Below, piece after piece: positions 34,847-44,305 of a stretch of DNA of 64,000 bases. Within the stretch, counting starts at the first letter, position 1. Each line of letters opens with the position of its first letter. The notes beneath the pieces are model-generated. The model made no database searches. It saw only the letters and a program-made list of their open reading frames with translations, and was not told where the DNA came from. Source of the DNA: Flavobacterium xinjiangense (GTDB lineage: Bacteria; Bacteroidota; Bacteroidia; Flavobacteriales; Flavobacteriaceae); assembly GCF_900142885.1 (NCBI RefSeq), contig NZ_FRCL01000003.1, positions 141,091 through 205,090 on the forward strand. Direction: 5' to 3'. A program made the position numbers and the translations under genes.

Positions 34847-37800
34847 ATGTCTGAACATGTGATTAGATTGAACAAAGTTTTAAGAGAATTAAATATTTCT
34901 TTATATACAGCTTGTGATTTCTTAAAAAGAAGAAATATTATCATAGTTGCAAATCCAAACACAAAAATTGATGAACATATTTATAATCTTTTAGCTAAAC
35001 AATTTAATGCTGAATATTATAGAAAGAAACATATACTATTAGAATTGGATAGTAAAAAACCGAGTGTAACAAGTAATTCGATATCAAAAATAATGATCAA
35101 TAGCCATAGGGCTTTTACTGTATTAGAGCAAAAAGAAAGAAGTACAATCTTAAAAGATTGTCTTACACACACAACCTACCCATATAGAAAAATTTCAAAA
35201 TTAGTTGGGGATTATGTAAAAATGCAGGTTACTTCTTTGGAAGACCCTGAAAAACCAAAGTTTAGTTATAGTGTATTGAATGATTTTATTGAAAACAAAG
35301 AATATGATTTTGATATAGTAGAAAAAAAAGAAAACGGTTTTAGAATTGAAAATTCGGAGGACTTTACATCTTTTATACCACTATCTTTTGAACGTTATAT
35401 TGAGAATGGTAAAAAAATAAAATTAACCGTTGAAAAAATAGATTTAGAAAAAAATCAGTTGAAGTTCAAATCTTTTGAAGTAAAAAAACAAGAAACTGGT
35501 AGATCTCAATATCCAATTAATAATATTAACCCTGAAAATATATTTTCTCAAGGAGAAAAATATGTTTTTAATGTGAATGGATTTAGGATAATTGATGAGA
35601 ATACTTCTATATTATTAGTCGAAAACCTAGGGTTTTCAGCAACTGTTAAAGCTTTTGATTTCCAAAACGAAAACAATTTACCAGAAAAAGTTACCTGTTT
35701 GGTATCTCAGGTTTTAGAAAACAAAATATACCTGCAACAGGACCGCTTTTCTATATTCTCTGAACTCTATAAAGAAGGGAAATCATATAATTTTACAATA
35801 TTAAGTTTAGAAAATGATTATAAAACCAATGCGCAATACTATTTATTAGTAGATAATTATGGTTTTAATCATAAACTTTACTACCACGAATTTGATAGTT
35901 CCGGTTTTGACACAATTAAAATTGAAAGTCAACAATCTTTATATCTTAGAAAAATTGACGAAAAAGGACATTTAGTTTTAAATCTTAATACGCTATCAAG
36001 TCTAGGTGTATTTGTAACTGTTTATTCGGTCTTTGAAAGCATTAATCAATCAGATAATGTAAACAAATATTTTTTTGACCTTAAAGAAGAATTAAAAAAG
36101 AGTATATACAAAGAACAACCTTTCGCGCAGCTTTTTGAAGATTATACAAACAAAGAAAATCTTTGGGTCTTCTCCTATTTAAGTTTTTTGGATGCATCTA
36201 TCCAAAATTATGTTAAAGAAAATAAGTTAGAAAAAGCGCTTGAATTCAATAAAATCTATATTGCCATTGAAGAATGGATGTTAGAAGGGTCAGATTTTCT
36301 TCAAAAATTTAGTCCGGAAAAAAAACAAAACATTATTATTAAAGCAGAAGACCAATTGGTAAAAGCTAAAGCTAGAGAAGAAGCTTTAAATCTAATATTA
36401 GAAGAAAAGAGTGAAAGTTACATTCAGGAAGTTTTAAAAACACTTAGATTAAGTGGCCATTTAAGAGGTAATAAAATAAATGTCTTTAAATATATCATTT
36501 TTTCATCGAAAGATAGTATTAATAAGAAAACAAGTGAAATTATTGAAATAGTCTTGCTTTTAATAAAAGGAGACATAATGGATACCTATGATATAAATAA
36601 TTTCTTAGACTTGCTCCAGAAAAGAATTTATTTTGAAAGTTATGAACTCAATCATAATTTCATTCGAAATAAAATAGACAATTTTAATGATGATGCAAAG
36701 TTAGGTATCCTAAATATTGTTAAAGTATTAGGATTGCAGATTTTATTATTTCAAAAATCTAATAGTAACCAGAAGGCAGTAACTAAATCGGCCATAATGT
36801 GTCGTTATCTAAGTTTTTTAACAGAAGATATTTCAACAAAAAAAATGTTTTTGAATAAAGCAATTAATTGCATAACAAGTAATGTACAGATTGAACTTTC
36901 TCCTGAAATGATTACAAAATTTGATTTAAATAATTATACACAATCATTTAAAGACTCAATAAAACCATTTTTAAGTAAGTACTATTCTGGTAAACTTATA
37001 TATAGTTTAAATGGTGCTATATACAGCTCTATAAATGGTTGGACGCTTTTATCTCGGCAACAATTTTCAAATTTACATAGCAAAAAAGAAATTAATCTAA
37101 ATTCATTGGCTACTTTTTTTAATAATAAAATAGCAGTTGCTTCTCCTTTTGATTTAAAATTAAAATTACAAAATACTGACAGTATTGAAGAATGCAATAC
37201 CAATTGGCAAAATTACTATTCAATTACTGAAGATCAACACAAAAAGGTCAGCCATAGAAATGGAAAAGACATCTTGGGTATGAATGTCAGCGTAATAGCT
37301 AAAAATTATTTAAAAGGAAATTACAATATATTATTTCTTAAAATAAGTGATTCCGCTCTAGAGGGTGAAGGAATATTACCTATTAATGAAGTTACAAATA
37401 TTCATTTTGAGGGTCTTAATGATATTATCAATCCTGGTGATGAATTTAATGCAGAAATAATTAACATTACAGAAAAAGGAATATCATTTTCTATTGCCGA
37501 TGAAGTATGGAAACAGACAGTTAAAGAAGTTAATGAAGGGGATTTAGTAGATGCTAAAGTGCTTAATATTTCGGGTAATAACATTTTTATTATTACAGAG
37601 AATGGTCATTATGCACATATAAAAAAGGATATCAACACAAATACCATTGAAGAACGAAAAGTATATAAATTTAAAATTGAAAGCTTAAATTATAATGAAA
37701 AGAAACTAAATTTGATATTTTTAGCTAATTCAGAAAGAATTTTTAATGAAAAAGTCATTTTAAGAACATTTTTTGAAAGAACTAATATTATAAAAATTAC

Positions 37801-39583
37801 CGAAACAATTGATGATGAAAATAATAACTTTAATTATTCACAGCTGATTTATGAATTAATATTATGTATTGAGAGTTTAATGATTTTTGAGATTGATAAT
37901 ATCAAAAAAATGGAAAATTTTGAGTTATTAAAACTTTTGGCATCAATTTCTAGAAATAATAAATCCTATTATTTTGATGCTCATATTAATTACCTTCTCA
38001 ATATAAATAAGTTCAAAAATGCAGATTATAAAACCAATAATTTACAATTTGACCTGATTGATGAAAAAACAACCATGCTCTTTAAAAATTTAGAACAGAT
38101 TAACGGTATATATAAATATCTTAATTATTACAATCAACCAGATAATTTTGACGAACTAAATCAGTTAAGGAAAGATGAGAAAGATGAAGGTAATATTAAA
38201 TTAATTAAAATGTTACTGGCCCATAATTTATTACTTTCTGAAAATCCTGATGAAATTATTCTGCAAAGAACCAAAGATTTAATTTACGAATATCTATCAA
38301 ATGAAAAAGTGAATACTTTCAATAATATAATTTCGCCAATTCAGAATGAGGAGTATATTGAAATTGAAAAAGAAATCGAAAAAGAAGTTGAAGAGGTACA
38401 AATTGAGCTAACTAACTTAGGTAAAGAAGGAACCTATCGTGAATTTAAAACATCATTCTTGTATTATGCAGGTTCAAATACCATAGATATAGAGAAGCAA
38501 TCTTTTATTATAGTGAAAACAATTGCAGGCTTCTTAAATGCTAAAGGGGGAAGTTTATTTTTGGGTGTAAATGATAAAGGTGATATTATTGGATTAGAAA
38601 ATGAATATAAACACTTCGGTTCATCAGCAAATCACGATAAATACGAAAGAGAAATCAGAAGTGCAATTGTAAATTTATTTAATAAAGATGTGAATAGTCA
38701 AATTGAATTTAAATTTCATAGGTCAAATAATATAGAGTATTGTGAAATAATTATTCCTGAATATGAAAAACCAATTCCATTACAAAATAATTTCTACCAA
38801 AGACAAGGCAATGAAACTAGAATAATTACAGGCCACGATTTGGTTTTGTTTTTCGAAAGAAAACTACAAGCCAATTTGGTTTTAGATAGATTAACATTTA
38901 ATATCAATAAGGAAAGTAATAATGGGAAAAACATAAAATTGTATCCTTTAGTAGAACAACCTCTGGAGTTAGATCTTTTCCAGGAAAACCTTGATTTTTA
39001 TGTTGACCAGAAATCTGCTAATGATCAATTAATAATAGATTATAATAGTAAAACCCCTAAAATATTAGCACACTTATATATATTTATAAACGGTAAATAT
39101 TTGCTCAACCGTGAAAAATTAATTGATTTTAAAGGTGCTGAGGAAATAGTTATTTATGACAATATGAGAAAGGGCTTTCTACTTCAATGTTATGATAATG
39201 GTTGTGTTAACAAAGTTGAAGTTCGAACTTTATTAGATAAAACATTTAATTTTCCTTATAGTGGTGCTTTTAGTCCTGAAGGTAATCTAATTGGTCTGTT
39301 TTTAATAAAAGAAGATTGTCTTATACAAGTTAATACCACAAGAAATCAAATTCAATATGTTAAGCTTTACAAAACAATAGATATAACAACTCATAGCCAT
39401 TTAAAGTTAAAGGGGAATAATATTGTTCAAGAGGATTATGATAAACTAGACAATTATAAAATAATAGACAATTTTCATAAAGATAAGCTATCCAGAGTAA
39501 CTTATTCTTCAAAACAAAGTTTGGGAGTAAAAGTTGATAATACTTCTTATAAAGAGGAGATCAAATATTTAAACTTGTTATAG
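34847..39583 (+). CDS. Giant multidomain protein: IF2-N-like, OB/S1-like modules, Schlafen AlbA_2
   Basis: This 1578-residue protein starts MSEHVIRLNKVLRELNIS, which closely resembles the N-terminal segment of Bacteroidota translation initiation factor IF-2. Beta-rich OB/S1-like segments appear at about 148-208, 225-300, 307-380 and again 805-970, separated by long helical regions (~400-800 and 970-1160). After a Glu-rich stretch (~1165-1190), a Schlafen AlbA_2 domain spans about 1190-1330, with YREFKTSF and AGFLNAKGGSLFLGV. The C-terminal ~250 residues are beta-rich and unassigned. It lies 48 bases after the metallopeptidase gene and before a kinase. I know no named system with this layout; an RNA- or ribosome-directed defence role is an inference. 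Confidence 0.8.
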   Translation: MSEHVIRLNKVLRELNISLYTACDFLKRRNIIIVANPNTKIDEHIYNLLAKQFNAEYYRKKHILLELDSKKPSVTSNSISKIMINSHRAFTVLEQKERSTILKDCLTHTTYPYRKISKLVGDYVKMQVTSLEDPEKPKFSYSVLNDFIENKEYDFDIVEKKENGFRIENSEDFTSFIPLSFERYIENGKKIKLTVEKIDLEKNQLKFKSFEVKKQETGRSQYPINNINPENIFSQGEKYVFNVNGFRIIDENTSILLVENLGFSATVKAFDFQNENNLPEKVTCLVSQVLENKIYLQQDRFSIFSELYKEGKSYNFTILSLENDYKTNAQYYLLVDNYGFNHKLYYHEFDSSGFDTIKIESQQSLYLRKIDEKGHLVLNLNTLSSLGVFVTVYSVFESINQSDNVNKYFFDLKEELKKSIYKEQPFAQLFEDYTNKENLWVFSYLSFLDASIQNYVKENKLEKALEFNKIYIAIEEWMLEGSDFLQKFSPEKKQNIIIKAEDQLVKAKAREEALNLILEEKSESYIQEVLKTLRLSGHLRGNKINVFKYIIFSSKDSINKKTSEIIEIVLLLIKGDIMDTYDINNFLDLLQKRIYFESYELNHNFIRNKIDNFNDDAKLGILNIVKVLGLQILLFQKSNSNQKAVTKSAIMCRYLSFLTEDISTKKMFLNKAINCITSNVQIELSPEMITKFDLNNYTQSFKDSIKPFLSKYYSGKLIYSLNGAIYSSINGWTLLSRQQFSNLHSKKEINLNSLATFFNNKIAVASPFDLKLKLQNTDSIEECNTNWQNYYSITEDQHKKVSHRNGKDILGMNVSVIAKNYLKGNYNILFLKISDSALEGEGILPINEVTNIHFEGLNDIINPGDEFNAEIINITEKGISFSIADEVWKQTVKEVNEGDLVDAKVLNISGNNIFIITENGHYAHIKKDINTNTIEERKVYKFKIESLNYNEKKLNLIFLANSERIFNEKVILRTFFERTNIIKITETIDDENNNFNYSQLIYELILCIESLMIFEIDNIKKMENFELLKLLASISRNNKSYYFDAHINYLLNINKFKNADYKTNNLQFDLIDEKTTMLFKNLEQINGIYKYLNYYNQPDNFDELNQLRKDEKDEGNIKLIKMLLAHNLLLSENPDEIILQRTKDLIYEYLSNEKVNTFNNIISPIQNEEYIEIEKEIEKEVEEVQIELTNLGKEGTYREFKTSFLYYAGSNTIDIEKQSFIIVKTIAGFLNAKGGSLFLGVNDKGDIIGLENEYKHFGSSANHDKYEREIRSAIVNLFNKDVNSQIEFKFHRSNNIEYCEIIIPEYEKPIPLQNNFYQRQGNETRIITGHDLVLFFERKLQANLVLDRLTFNINKESNNGKNIKLYPLVEQPLELDLFQENLDFYVDQKSANDQLIIDYNSKTPKILAHLYIFINGKYLLNREKLIDFKGAEEIVIYDNMRKGFLLQCYDNGCVNKVEVRTLLDKTFNFPYSGAFSPEGNLIGLFLIKEDCLIQVNTTRNQIQYVKLYKTIDITTHSHLKLKGNNIVQEDYDKLDNYKIIDNFHKDKLSRVTYSSKQSLGVKVDNTSYKEEIKYLNLL

Positions 39584-39644
39584 TTTCAAAATAAAATTAT
39601 TCCGAAAATAATAAACCCTCGGATTTTTTATAAAAAAACAATTG

Positions 39645-41396
39645 ATGTTAAATTTCAAGAAAATAACAAATATACTGATGAACCTTTACGATAACAAATA
39701 CACTTTTATAAAAGACCTTGGCTCAGGTGGTTTTGGCAAGGTTTTTTTAGCGAAAGAAAAAGTATCAAATCGTTTTGTAGCAATTAAACAATTAAAAAAC
39801 ACCAATAAGTCGGAACAAGAAGATATAATCCACGAAATAGAAATAGTTTCAAAGTTTGAAAATCCAAATATTGTTACCTACTACCATCATTTTTACGAAG
39901 AGGATATTTTGTATTTAGTAATGGAATATTGTTCAGGCGGTAGTTTAAGAGATAAAATTTCAAGTAGTAAGATTACAAACTCAGAAGTAATAGAATGGAT
40001 TCAGACATTGGCTTCTTGCCTTAGAGTAATTCATAAAAAGGGAATAATTCATCACGACATTAAACCAGATAACATTGTTTTTACTCAAAACGGTACTATT
40101 AAAATTGCTGATTTTGGTGTTGCGAACAAAGACATAGGTACTAGAGCATATATGAGTCCAGAAGCCTTCCGATGGGACATAGACAGCACAAAAGATCCTA
40201 GGATTGACATTTATGCTTTAGGAGTTACTTTAATGGAGTTGCTTACAAGTCAAAATCCCTTTTTGGGTTTATCAAGAGAGGAAATAATTGAAAAACACCA
40301 AGCAGCAGATTTCCCAATTCAGGAACTTCCAAATTGGCAACAGGAAATAATTTTAAAAGCAATCAACAAAGTACCCGAACTCCAATTTCAGTTTATGATT
40401 GAATTGGAAGAGGCTTTAAAAGCCAGATCAGTCCCAATAATATTCAACAAAGACAATCTAAAAGCAGCTGAATTAATTGCATTGGCAGATAAAGCTTTAA
40501 AAACTAATAAATGGCGTAATGCTTTGAAATTTTTAGAATTAGCGCACAAAAGATATGATAATAACGTTACCGTATTACAGGCTTTAGGAAAATACAATCT
40601 AAAAATTCAAAAGATTGATGCTGCTAAATTTTTCTACGATAAAGCACTAAAACTCAATCCAAGATTAGACATTCAAAAGGATTTAGGTTGGATAAATTTA
40701 GAAGCAAAAAAATACCCTATTGCTATTGGTTTATTGTCAGATCATCTTCACAGAAACCCCGCTGACTATGAAGCCTACAATCTACTAATTCGTTGTTATT
40801 ACGAAACGACAAGATACGAAGCCGCTATGGAAGTATCAAAAATGATAATGGTAGCCAATCCATCATTTCCTTGTTTTGCAAACAATTACTTCATTGCTTT
40901 TGTATTGAACAGTAACGGCAAATCGATTCCTCCAAAATCAAACTACGACCATAGCAACAATCCCTTTATTGCTTATAATCTTTCAGTAATCGAAGAAGAA
41001 GTGTTAAGTCATAATTATAAAAAAACGCCAACATTAAAATCAAAATTATTGTTTATGGACTTTCAATTCAACACATTGAAAGAAAATTCAATAACGATTT
41101 TGGAAACGAATAATAGAAATGATACACCAATATCCATATCAGAACCAATAATAAAATTTGGTAGAACAGAATACAATCAAAACAATATCGAAGTATCGGG
41201 AGGAAATGCAGTAAGCAGAAGGCATTGTGTAATTATAAACAACAAAGACAATGTTTGGCTTTATGATTTAGAGAGCACCGGTACTGATGTAAATGATGAA
41301 AAAGTTACAAACAAAGTGCCATTAATTGGTTTCAATAAAATAACCATAAATGAAGTGAATTTCACAATTACAACGGATAAAAGCAAATTACTTTAA
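39645..41396 (+). CDS. Ser/Thr protein kinase with TPR and FHA regions
   Basis: A Hanks-type kinase (about 15-270) with glycine loop LGSGGFGKV, lysine in VAIK (Lys48), catalytic HHDIKPDN (~137-144), DFG (~156) and a SPE in place of APE. Tetratricopeptide-like repeats (~280-420) follow. A C-terminal FHA phosphothreonine-binding domain has FGRTE (~503) and SRRHC (~523). No transmembrane segment is seen, so it is cytosolic. The start may be ATG 39645 or ATG 39678; the second begins nearer the kinase fold. It follows the 1578-residue gene by 61 bases, across a weak hairpin (39601-39623). It could phosphorylate that protein. Confidence 0.88.
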   Translation: MLNFKKITNILMNLYDNKYTFIKDLGSGGFGKVFLAKEKVSNRFVAIKQLKNTNKSEQEDIIHEIEIVSKFENPNIVTYYHHFYEEDILYLVMEYCSGGSLRDKISSSKITNSEVIEWIQTLASCLRVIHKKGIIHHDIKPDNIVFTQNGTIKIADFGVANKDIGTRAYMSPEAFRWDIDSTKDPRIDIYALGVTLMELLTSQNPFLGLSREEIIEKHQAADFPIQELPNWQQEIILKAINKVPELQFQFMIELEEALKARSVPIIFNKDNLKAAELIALADKALKTNKWRNALKFLELAHKRYDNNVTVLQALGKYNLKIQKIDAAKFFYDKALKLNPRLDIQKDLGWINLEAKKYPIAIGLLSDHLHRNPADYEAYNLLIRCYYETTRYEAAMEVSKMIMVANPSFPCFANNYFIAFVLNSNGKSIPPKSNYDHSNNPFIAYNLSVIEEEVLSHNYKKTPTLKSKLLFMDFQFNTLKENSITILETNNRNDTPISISEPIIKFGRTEYNQNNIEVSGGNAVSRRHCVIINNKDNVWLYDLESTGTDVNDEKVTNKVPLIGFNKITINEVNFTITTDKSKLL

Positions 41397-41570
41397 TAAC
41401 TCTACCAATAATTATTCTATTAATTTTAAATAGGAGTTATGGTATAAAAATTCACTATCTCATTCAACTTTACAGAATCCTCTTTTAATCAAAGTATTTC
41501 TAAACACACTGTGATCCCGCGTGCAGTCGAACGATTTGTTTATTTCATTTCACTAATTTTATATTAAAAA

Positions 41571-41888
41571 ATGGAAAATCCTTTTGAACTTATTTTAGAA
41601 AGACTTGATAGAATTGAAAAAGCTATCGAAAAACTGAATGCCAGCGGTCCATTAGCTCAGTTTAATGATCCAATGGACATTAAAGACCTGGCAACATACC
41701 TAAAAATGAGTGTATCTGCCATTTATAAATTTACTTCCACGGATACAATTCCCCATTATAAAAATGGTAAAAGACTCTATTTCAAGAAAGAAGAAATAAA
41801 CCAATGGATATTCTCCAACAAAAATAAAACCACCGATGATATCGATAGAGAAGCAAATGAATACATAAGAAAACATCCACGTCACTAA
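41571..41888 (+). CDS. Helix-turn-helix protein, excisionase-like
   Basis: The 105-residue protein has an N-terminal coiled segment (LILERLDRIEKAIEKL) and a helix_turn_helix_17/excisionase-type domain (~35-90: DIKDLATYLKMSVSAIYKFT, then GKRLYFKKEEINQWI). This is the second such protein in the island, after 20034. A short unknown gene follows at 41907. These pairs are common in Bacteroidota mobile elements. The preceding gap (41397-41570) is AT-rich with nothing assignable. Confidence 0.87.
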   Translation: MENPFELILERLDRIEKAIEKLNASGPLAQFNDPMDIKDLATYLKMSVSAIYKFTSTDTIPHYKNGKRLYFKKEEINQWIFSNKNKTTDDIDREANEYIRKHPRH

Positions 41889-41906
41889 CCTTAAAAATAA
41901 TTACAA

Positions 41907-42158
41907 ATGAAACTATTTGATTTCCTAAAACTTTCAGATGAAGAGCAATTTAAGGTAACTTGGAATAAGGGAGTTTATGTTGACCTGTATTTAAAAGATA
42001 ATATTGCTATCATTCTTTACACAGTTAATGATTTTTATGTCGAAATTTATTATGAACGTAATACAACTGAAAGACTTTATAAGAAGACTTTTAAACAAGG
42101 GGAACTTTTAGACAAATATCTTGACCGGATTAAAGCAGAAATAACCTCAATTCTTTAA
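41907..42158 (+). CDS. Small protein of unknown function
   Basis: An 83-residue protein that begins 18 bases after the helix-turn-helix gene. Alternating beta-type segments (KVTWNKGVYVDLYLKDNIAI, YTVNDFYVEIYYERN) suggest a small beta-sheet protein. There is no signal peptide or membrane segment. I do not recognise the family. Similar small genes follow excisionase-like genes in flavobacterial elements, so it is probably an element gene. Confidence 0.65.
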   Translation: MKLFDFLKLSDEEQFKVTWNKGVYVDLYLKDNIAIILYTVNDFYVEIYYERNTTERLYKKTFKQGELLDKYLDRIKAEITSIL

Positions 42159-42164
42159 AACAAC

Positions 42165-42960
42165 ATTTCCGTTATCAACAACACGCGCAATCAAGTTGTC
42201 TCTCTTCGGTCGTTCTCTTTGTTCCGTTCGGCAGCTCCAGTCGGTTGTCGGCAAAAAAGCCTCCTCCCTCCATTCCGCAGACTCTACGCAGCACAATAAA
42301 AATAGCAGCTTGAAAATAAGCAACTATTTTTATTGCGCCGCTTCGTTCCTCATCTTCACACGTTCTCTTCCTGCGTTCGGCAGGGCTTTTACATCCACAA
42401 TACAGCTTCATTCCGTTTCGCTCCGCAAGCTACGCTCCACTGCATTCCAGCCGTATCATGTCTGTCGCCCTTTATTTTTTCAGCGGTTGCTCCTTCGCCC
42501 AGCCATCGGGGTTGGCTCCGTTCCGTGAAAAACGTCACTTCGCCCTAAATCAAGGTACTCCGCCGAAAAGGCGGATGATTTTAATTTTCCCCCCGCCGTT
42601 TCACGCTCATATCCGCTACGTTTCGCTCCGTACCTCCGCTCAACTCTCGCGTCTATGGTGGCTGTTCGATTGCCGCAACACCGCCACTGCGCTCCTCGAA
42701 AAATAATAATTTCCGCTATCGCTACAATTATTATTTTCTGCGGTGCTTGGGGGTGTTTGATTGCCGTTTCCATAAGAACTCCCCCGAAAAAAGGAAAACA
42801 AGAACGCCCGTCTTCGAAAAAAAATAAAAAAAAGAAAGTAAAGGTAAGCTCCGGTTTCAAAAAGTAAAGTTCAAGCCCTACGGGTTTTTGAAAAAATCTC
42901 CACCTTTGCATTTCCATAATAACTTTCGATTATACGATGGCGTTTCCGCTTCTTAAGAAA
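42165..42960. other. GC-richer, pyrimidine-biased non-coding block with inverted repeats
   Basis: About 800 bases are clearly richer in GC than the neighbours and dominated by TTC, CGCT and TCCG words on the plus strand. Overlapping frames on both strands are open but have no protein-like composition. It holds CAATAAAAATAG inverted at 42294-42305/42324-42335, a TCCGCC-GAAAA-GGCGGA hairpin (42559-42575), AAAATAATAATT inverted at 42700-42711/42726-42737, and near-direct copies of CGTTCTCTT...CGTTCGGCAG at 42211 and 42361. A T-rich, A-rich tail runs to about 43220 with no gene. Function unknown; a transfer or replication origin is possible. Confidence 0.6.
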
Positions 42961-43229
42961 TGGTAGAGTAGTATTTTTTCAAAAAAACTTGACTTCTTTT
43001 GAAACCTCCACTATTACGACGACTTTCTTTTTTTTCTTTTTTTCTTTTGAAGATATTTAGAAGAAAAAAAATTGCCTTGCCCGAACTGACTCTGGAATAT
43101 ACAAAAGCAAGCAGCCACCCGACTGCACTCCATTCCCGACCAAACCACAACATAAGTGCCATACAAAAGCCCTACCTAAATAAATCAGTAAAAAGTAAAG
43201 CAAATACCTATTATTTACTACCAAAAACG

Positions 43230-43256
43230 AAAAAAGCCCCGAATATTCGGAGCTTT
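43230..43256 (-). terminator. Terminator of the minus-strand small-protein cluster
   Basis: AAAGC-CCCGAATATTCGG-GCTTT inverted repeat, followed on the minus strand by a T run. It lies 20 bases beyond the stop of the gene at 43277-43519. Confidence 0.85.
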
Positions 43257-43276
43257 GGAAATAGATTTTAGTTTTT

Positions 43277-43519
43277 TTATTTGATTGGTTGCGGTTCTTC
43301 TTCGCTTTTTACTCCAGTTTGAGAAACTGCCGAAATAATACTTCCGCCCAGGACTAAATATCCTGCTGCCGACACTAATCCGACAGGCAAAATAACTGGA
43401 GAAGCAAGAATAACCCCACCAACAGTGGCCAAAGCAATGCCAACATTCCTGATAATTTTAAACCATTTTGGAGTGGGTGCTTTTACTCTTTCTACGAGAT
43501 TCATATTGTTATTTTTCAT
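43277..43519 (-). CDS. Small membrane protein of unknown function
   Basis: 80 residues with two hydrophobic segments, about 24-45 (VGIALATVGGVILASPVILP) and 48-66 (VSAAGYLVLGGSIISAV), and an acidic C terminus. Length and topology recall phage holin-like or small inner-membrane proteins, but this is not diagnostic. It overlaps the upstream gene by 11 bases, so the two are co-translated. It lies in a minus-strand group of phage-like genes opposite to the rest of the island. Confidence 0.65.
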   Translation of the reverse strand: MKNNNMNLVERVKAPTPKWFKIIRNVGIALATVGGVILASPVILPVGLVSAAGYLVLGGSIISAVSQTGVKSEEEPQPIK

Positions 43520-43772
43520 GATCAGTTTTTTTTAAAATTGTTAGTTCGATGATATTCACTCTTTTTTCTAAATATTCTACCTTTTGGTTTAACAAATCGC
43601 TGCCGCTTTTAAACTCGGTTTTGATGATTAAAGCCATTGTTTTTACTTCAACCAAATCTTTTTCCATACTCTTAAAATCGGTGTGTAACTGCTTGATAAA
43701 ATAAGCCACAACCGAAAGCAATAAGGTGATTAATGTTCCAAAAAGTACCGTGATGTTATTGATGTTTTCCAT
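43509..43772 (-). CDS. Small protein with one membrane helix and a coiled coil
   Basis: 87 residues: an N-terminal membrane segment (about 7-26, VLFGTLITLLLSVVAYFI) followed by a heptad-like coiled coil (about 30-80, including VEYLEKRVNIIELTI). This layout is common in small phage lysis or structural accessory proteins and also in unrelated membrane proteins, so no function is assigned. It sits between the DUF5675 gene and the small membrane protein, all on the minus strand. Confidence 0.65.
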   Translation of the reverse strand: MENINNITVLFGTLITLLLSVVAYFIKQLHTDFKSMEKDLVEVKTMALIIKTEFKSGSDLLNQKVEYLEKRVNIIELTILKKTDHEK

Positions 43773-43784
43773 TTGTTTATGGTT

Positions 43785-44237
43785 TTAAAATTGGAAATTG
43801 TTTTCAATGGTTATTATATTGGTTTGAAGTTTTGACAATACAACCAACTTTGGATAAATCATTTTGTAAGCTGCAACACTTTGGGAAACTTGAAAATTGC
43901 CATCAACAAACTGGAAACCAAAACCACAAAGCGGACACCCGGCAGTTTCTTTGATGGTATTTCCGGTATGGATATACACAAAACTGAAGTTGGGTAAACC
44001 GGAAATCTCAATCATTCCTTCGTGCAGCTTTCCAAAAGCTTTTTTGTAATCCACGTTTTTAGCTCCGTAAGTGTTCAGTTTTAAACTAAAAATACCTTTT
44101 GGAATGGCAGTTTCAGAAGCAATTTTCACTTCTCTGATTTTATCTTCCAACAAATAGCACTGGAATATTCCGTTAATGTATAACTGGCTCAATGTGCTTT
44201 CTTTGCCTTGGGCGACTCTTATGATTTTACTTTCCAT
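43785..44237 (-). CDS. DUF5675 family protein
   Basis: 150 residues matching the DUF5675 pattern: STLSQLYINGIFQCYLLEDK near the start, TAIPKGIFSLKLN, then SFVYIHTGNT and ETAGCPLCGF with conserved His, Cys and Gly. The family is often seen in prophages and element remnants; its activity is unknown (a peptidoglycan-linked role has been suggested from context). It is followed by two small membrane protein genes, which makes a lysis-like module conceivable but unproven. Confidence 0.75.
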   Translation of the reverse strand: MESKIIRVAQGKESTLSQLYINGIFQCYLLEDKIREVKIASETAIPKGIFSLKLNTYGAKNVDYKKAFGKLHEGMIEISGLPNFSFVYIHTGNTIKETAGCPLCGFGFQFVDGNFQVSQSVAAYKMIYPKLVVLSKLQTNIITIENNFQF

Positions 44238-44265
44238 AGTAGTGTTGTTGATGGTTTTAAATAAG

Positions 44266-44290
44266 AAATCCCTCGTTTTTGGCGAGGGAT
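44266..44290 (-). terminator. Terminator of the MARQKG-family gene
   Basis: ATCCCTCG (44268-44275) pairs with CGAGGGAT (44283-44290) around TTTTTGG; on the minus strand it is followed by a T-rich run. It lies 16 bases beyond the stop of the gene at 44306-45109. Confidence 0.85.
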
Positions 44291-44305
44291 CTTCTGGAAT
44301 TGTTT

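Noticed and set aside
42196-42917. Overlapping frames on both strands in the GC-richer block (up to 145 codons)
   Set aside because: Open on both strands because stop codons are rare in this composition. The translations are low-complexity and Arg/Ser/Cys-rich, with no recognisable domain.
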